A stretch of DNA of 44,659 nt, from contig NZ_AZGE01000014.1 of the NCBI RefSeq assembly GCF_001434465.1, forward strand, positions 1 to 44,659, in the 5' to 3' direction. Of this stretch, positions 41,873 to 44,659 are shown piece by piece; positions within the stretch are counted from its first letter, which is position 1; every line of letters starts with the position of its first letter. Under the pieces are notes generated by a model. The model saw nothing but the letters and a program-made list of their open reading frames with translations. It did no database searches and was not told the origin of the DNA. The stretch is from Limosilactobacillus oris DSM 4864. GTDB lineage: Bacteria > Bacillota > Bacilli > Lactobacillales > Lactobacillaceae. The translations under genes and the position numbers were made by a program.

Positions 41873-43045
41873 CTACTCCACGGTAATCACTTGGCTGTTC
41901 TTAAATGCCGTCGTGGAAAGTTCGTTGCCAATCCCCGGGAGGTCGGGCACCGTTAACTGACCACCCTGCGGTTCGTAATCATACTTGGTCAGACTCAACA
42001 TCTTGGGCATTGCCGTATTGACATTATATTCATGGATAATGAAGTTCGGCAGGGTAGCTTCCAAATTAAGGGAAACCGCCGTCATTAGGTTGCTCCCGGT
42101 GATATGGATTTGAACCCCAATATCATAGAGGGTCGCTAAATCACAGATTTTCTTAGTCTCGGTCACACCACCAGCAGTCCCAATGTCTGGCTGGGCAACC
42201 TGGATGGCCCCCTGGTCAAAGGCACGCTTAAACTCCCACCGCGAGTATAAACGCTCGCCAGACGCCACTGGCAAACCAGTTTCCTGATGAACGGCCGCCA
42301 ATAGCTGTGCATCCGGCTTAACTGGTTCCTCGTAATATAACGGCGCATCCGGTTCAGCAAGCCGGGCCACTTGGATGGCAGCCAGTTTACCGATCAGCGC
42401 GTGGTTTTCTAATATCAGATCATTGTTCGGACCAAGTACCTTCCGGACAGCTTGCAGTCGTCGTTTAATCAGCTGTTGGTAGCTAATACTCAGCAGGCTG
42501 CTCTGATCAACATGCCTAATCGGCTGTCCCTGCTCGTCAAACGTCAAAAAGTTAATTTTTACCGCGTCGAATCCTTTTTCCATTGCAATCCGGGTATTGG
42601 TCGCGTAGTCCTCTTCTGTCGCTGCATGATGGCGGCCAACACCCCAGCCCATCTGCAGCTGGCTTGCGTAAGCGCGCACCTTTGAACGTTGCTTACCACC
42701 TAATAGCTCTGACAATGGCGCCTGGTAATACTTCCCCTTAATATCCCAGAGGGCAATGTCAAACGCTGAAATAGCGCCAAAAATAACTGGGCCCGCGTTT
42801 AGGCCAAAGAAGCTCTGCCGGTATAGTTTTTCCCAAATCAGTTCATGCTCTAACGGGTTCATCCCAATCAGCAAGGGCGCTAAGTCGCGCATTTCTGCAA
42901 AGGCAGCGTGACTGACGGCCCCATAGGAAAGTGCAACCTCACCATCCCCATATAATCCCGTATCCGTATAGATCCGGCAAAATGAGGGCCGCCAGCCGTC
43001 TTCAACTGGCGCGCTATACAACAGGTCAATCTTCACTATTTTCAT
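41873..43045 (-). CDS. Mandelate racemase/muconate lactonizing enzyme family protein (sugar-acid dehydratase-like)
   Basis: 390 residues of the enolase superfamily. N-terminal capping domain (LLYSAPVEDGWRPSFCRIYTDTGLYGDGE), then the barrel with AISAFDIALWDIKGK, metal-ligand strand ends at LENHALIG, YYEEPVKPD and ASGERLYSRWEF, and VQIHITGSN late in the barrel. The pattern is closest to the D-galactonate dehydratase/RspA-like branch; the first ligand position seems to be Glu rather than Asp. Substrate unknown. Start at 43045 follows GGAGG by 7 bases; it overlaps the MFS gene by 20 bp, so the carrier probably imports its substrate. Confidence 0.82.
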   Translation of the reverse strand: MKIVKIDLLYSAPVEDGWRPSFCRIYTDTGLYGDGEVALSYGAVSHAAFAEMRDLAPLLIGMNPLEHELIWEKLYRQSFFGLNAGPVIFGAISAFDIALWDIKGKYYQAPLSELLGGKQRSKVRAYASQLQMGWGVGRHHAATEEDYATNTRIAMEKGFDAVKINFLTFDEQGQPIRHVDQSSLLSISYQQLIKRRLQAVRKVLGPNNDLILENHALIGKLAAIQVARLAEPDAPLYYEEPVKPDAQLLAAVHQETGLPVASGERLYSRWEFKRAFDQGAIQVAQPDIGTAGGVTETKKICDLATLYDIGVQIHITGSNLMTAVSLNLEATLPNFIIHEYNVNTAMPKMLSLTKYDYEPQGGQLTVPDLPGIGNELSTTAFKNSQVITVE

Positions 43046-44387
43046 TAACAAATCCTCCAAACAAAGCTAACAGTAACGTTCCCAAAACAATTAAATCGAT
43101 TAACGCAAATAGGCAGAACACGCGAACAAAGCCCGCCTCTCCCGGAGCAACCATCAGCAATAACGTTAGTGCGGCTGTCCCCAGGCTCCCTAATAGCTGG
43201 CGAGTTACCGTAATCAGCGTAATCCCGTGGGCTACTAAATCTGAAGGCAATTGCGCTGCCCCTTGCGTCGTCGCCGGCATCAGCACCAGACTAGCCCCAA
43301 TTGCAGCTAGACTACTATCAACAATTAGCTTGACTACCGTTAGACTGGGGCTGCCAATCGCCAAAAGTAAAAAGCTGCCAGCGAGGATGGTCATTCCCAG
43401 GGCTAGCATGACCCGGTCGCCCATTAAGTCCGCTAACCGGCTAGTCGCTAAGTTGGTAAGCACAAGAAACAAGGCCGGAATTAGCAAGGCAAGGCTTACC
43501 ATTAATCCATGCTCAACGAGTATTTGGCGATAAAATAAGGGTAATAAGACCGTTAACCCCACCAATGACATGTACGCCACCCCGGATAGCAACAAGCAAA
43601 GGTCAAATCGCCCGTAATGCAGGACCCGCACCTGCAATAGCGGCCGCTTGCTAATTAGCTGCCGAAAGCAAAACGCTAATAGTAAGGCTAGACTTATTAC
43701 TAGCAGCCCTAACATTAAATGCTGCCGCTGAGCCCATGACGCGTTGATTACATACAAAAGGCCCACTATTCCTAAGGAGTAAATAATCGAGCGCCAGTCA
43801 AAGGGTTGCCGGTGAATCGGCACCACAGCGGTGATCCAATGAAGTGCGCCCAGACTATCTAAGGCTACGATTGCTGCTAACAGGCCGTAAAAGCCCCGCC
43901 AGCTAACCATCGTCAAGGCCAGCTCTACAATTGCTGGCCCACCGACAATTGCAAAGCTCATTACTGCCCCGGCAATCCCCATCACCTGTTTTTGCTTGTC
44001 CCCTGTTGTGATGACGAGCAGGGCTGATTGATAAAGTGGGAACATTATTCCCAGTGCAATTGCTTCTAGTATTCGCCCAATCAAAGCCAGGAAGTACCAG
44101 GGTGTTAATACTAGCAACAGCGTCCCTGCTACAAAGCAACCGAGGAGCATTAAAATGAGCTTACGGAAACCAATATTCTGCAATAGCCACGGACTAATGA
44201 GCATACTGATACACATTACCAACAGGAAAACGGTGGTCAGCCACTCTACCTGGGCAAACGATACATGCCAGATGGACATCAAACTAGCAGTAGTCGGCGC
44301 TAACGCAAGCATACTAAGTGCCATCACGAATGTCGCGATCGATAGCACTGAAATGAAAGCCGTTCGATTAGGTCTTTCTTTTTCCAT
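43026..44387 (-). CDS. MFS transporter, DHA2-like
   Basis: 453 residues, about 13-14 hydrophobic segments, N terminus basic and cytoplasmic (MEKERPNRT). LIGRILEAIALGIMFPLYQ and the helix-5 segment MSFAIVGGPAIVELALTMVSW resemble DHA2 drug:proton antiporters, but the Pro-Gly pattern of motif C is weak. Overlap with the enolase-superfamily gene makes a metabolite (sugar-acid) carrier as likely as an exporter. Confidence 0.82.
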   Translation of the reverse strand: MEKERPNRTAFISVLSIATFVMALSMLALAPTTASLMSIWHVSFAQVEWLTTVFLLVMCISMLISPWLLQNIGFRKLILMLLGCFVAGTLLLVLTPWYFLALIGRILEAIALGIMFPLYQSALLVITTGDKQKQVMGIAGAVMSFAIVGGPAIVELALTMVSWRGFYGLLAAIVALDSLGALHWITAVVPIHRQPFDWRSIIYSLGIVGLLYVINASWAQRQHLMLGLLVISLALLLAFCFRQLISKRPLLQVRVLHYGRFDLCLLLSGVAYMSLVGLTVLLPLFYRQILVEHGLMVSLALLIPALFLVLTNLATSRLADLMGDRVMLALGMTILAGSFLLLAIGSPSLTVVKLIVDSSLAAIGASLVLMPATTQGAAQLPSDLVAHGITLITVTRQLLGSLGTAALTLLLMVAPGEAGFVRVFCLFALIDLIVLGTLLLALFGGFVNENSED

Positions 44388-44514
44388 TTAACTTTTCCTT
44401 TCCATATAGTTGATTCACATCAAGCGTAACCATTAGTCAGTATCATGTGAACATTTTCAAAAACAGTTGAGCTAATAAACAATTTTTGAGTATCTAATTA
44501 TAAAACCGTTCATT

Positions 44515-44596
44515 CCCCTTTCGCGGCTCAGAACCGCGGCCCCGCTCAATCAGCTTGCCGCGGTAACTTACGTTAAAATAAACTAAGCTGCGCCCG
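44515..44596 (+). repeat. 82-bp repeat, copy 2
   Basis: Matches 40819-40900 (about 85% by eye). Here it is not next to a C tract and lies upstream of the MFS gene. Confidence 0.7.
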
Positions 44597-44616
44597 GTAA
44601 AAAATGCCCACCAAAT

Positions 44617-44659
44617 AAAAAAGAGAGTGGGACATAAGTACTATTACTTAGATAAAAGA
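44617..44659 (+). other. Start of a GTGGGAC-type element cut by the window end
   Basis: AAAAAAGAGAGTGGGACATA with a CTTAG end, the same word as at 32667 and, inverted, near 2361. Likely the left arm of a hairpin; the right arm would be outside. Confidence 0.4.

Overview
The window looks like chromosomal DNA from a lactic acid bacterium of the Lactobacillaceae, most likely the Limosilactobacillus (L. reuteri) group. The reasons are: a heterodimeric LacL/LacM beta-galactosidase, a firmicute-type GshA, a D-aspartate ligase with an aspartate racemase (D-Asp peptidoglycan bridge), a DtpT peptide carrier, KxYKxGKxW-signal proteins carrying 'RDV' repeats of the kind known from L. reuteri glucansucrases, tRNA genes without encoded CCA, and moderately high GC in the core genes. 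The species cannot be fixed from the sequence alone. Most genes lie on the minus strand.

Layout. 1-9.0 kb: LPxTG surface protein, a divergent WecB/MnaA-like epimerase, tRNA-Arg(CCT), DEAD-box helicase plus Gfo/Idh oxidoreductase, a DUF4828-like exported protein, LOG-family hydrolase overlapping a hydroxyisocaproate/lactate dehydrogenase, glutamate-cysteine ligase, and an MGMT-domain protein. 9.1-12.5 kb: lrgAB, an RclA-like flavoprotein disulfide reductase, and a GNAT acetyltransferase. 12.6-15.85 kb: a 179-bp interspersed repeat, then lacM/lacL with a 22-bp palindromic operator and a cre-like box. 15.9-17.7 kb: an AT-rich islet with a compact zeta-type kinase toxin and a 57-aa partner, the relic of a type I restriction specificity subunit, and tRNA-Leu with the unusual anticodon AAG. 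17.7-22.7 kb: a housekeeping run pncB-nadE-tex-sprT (NAD salvage and transcription). 22.8-30 kb: GntR regulator, an alcohol dehydrogenase relic, then aspartate racemase, AspT-like transporter, D-aspartate ligase, a 14-TM MFS exporter and an unknown protein. 30.1-33.6 kb: tRNA-Gln, tRNA-Tyr, dtpT, a small membrane protein and an Rpn/PD-(D/E)XK protein.

33.7-39.8 kb holds the most distinctive locus: two tandem paralogous secreted proteins (692 and 1212 aa) with KxYKxGKxW signal peptides, MBG-like modules and four to five RDV repeats, separated by tRNA-Asn. They look like the repeat region of a GH70 glucansucrase without its catalytic domain. Divergent to them is a decayed AgrA/ComE-type response regulator that lacks the phosphoacceptor Asp, is frameshifted, and ends at a C10 tract and an 82-bp repeat. 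40.9-44.7 kb: the second copy of the 179-bp repeat, a GNAT acetyltransferase, and a two-gene operon of an MFS carrier and an enolase-superfamily dehydratase/racemase.

Functional threads: cell-envelope construction (D-Asp bridge genes, LPxTG protein, RDV proteins, LrgAB), redox defence (GshA, RclA-like, MGMT), lactose use under operator/catabolite control, and accessory debris (toxin pair, HsdS relic, ADH relic, response-regulator relic, repeats) in intergenic or islet positions.
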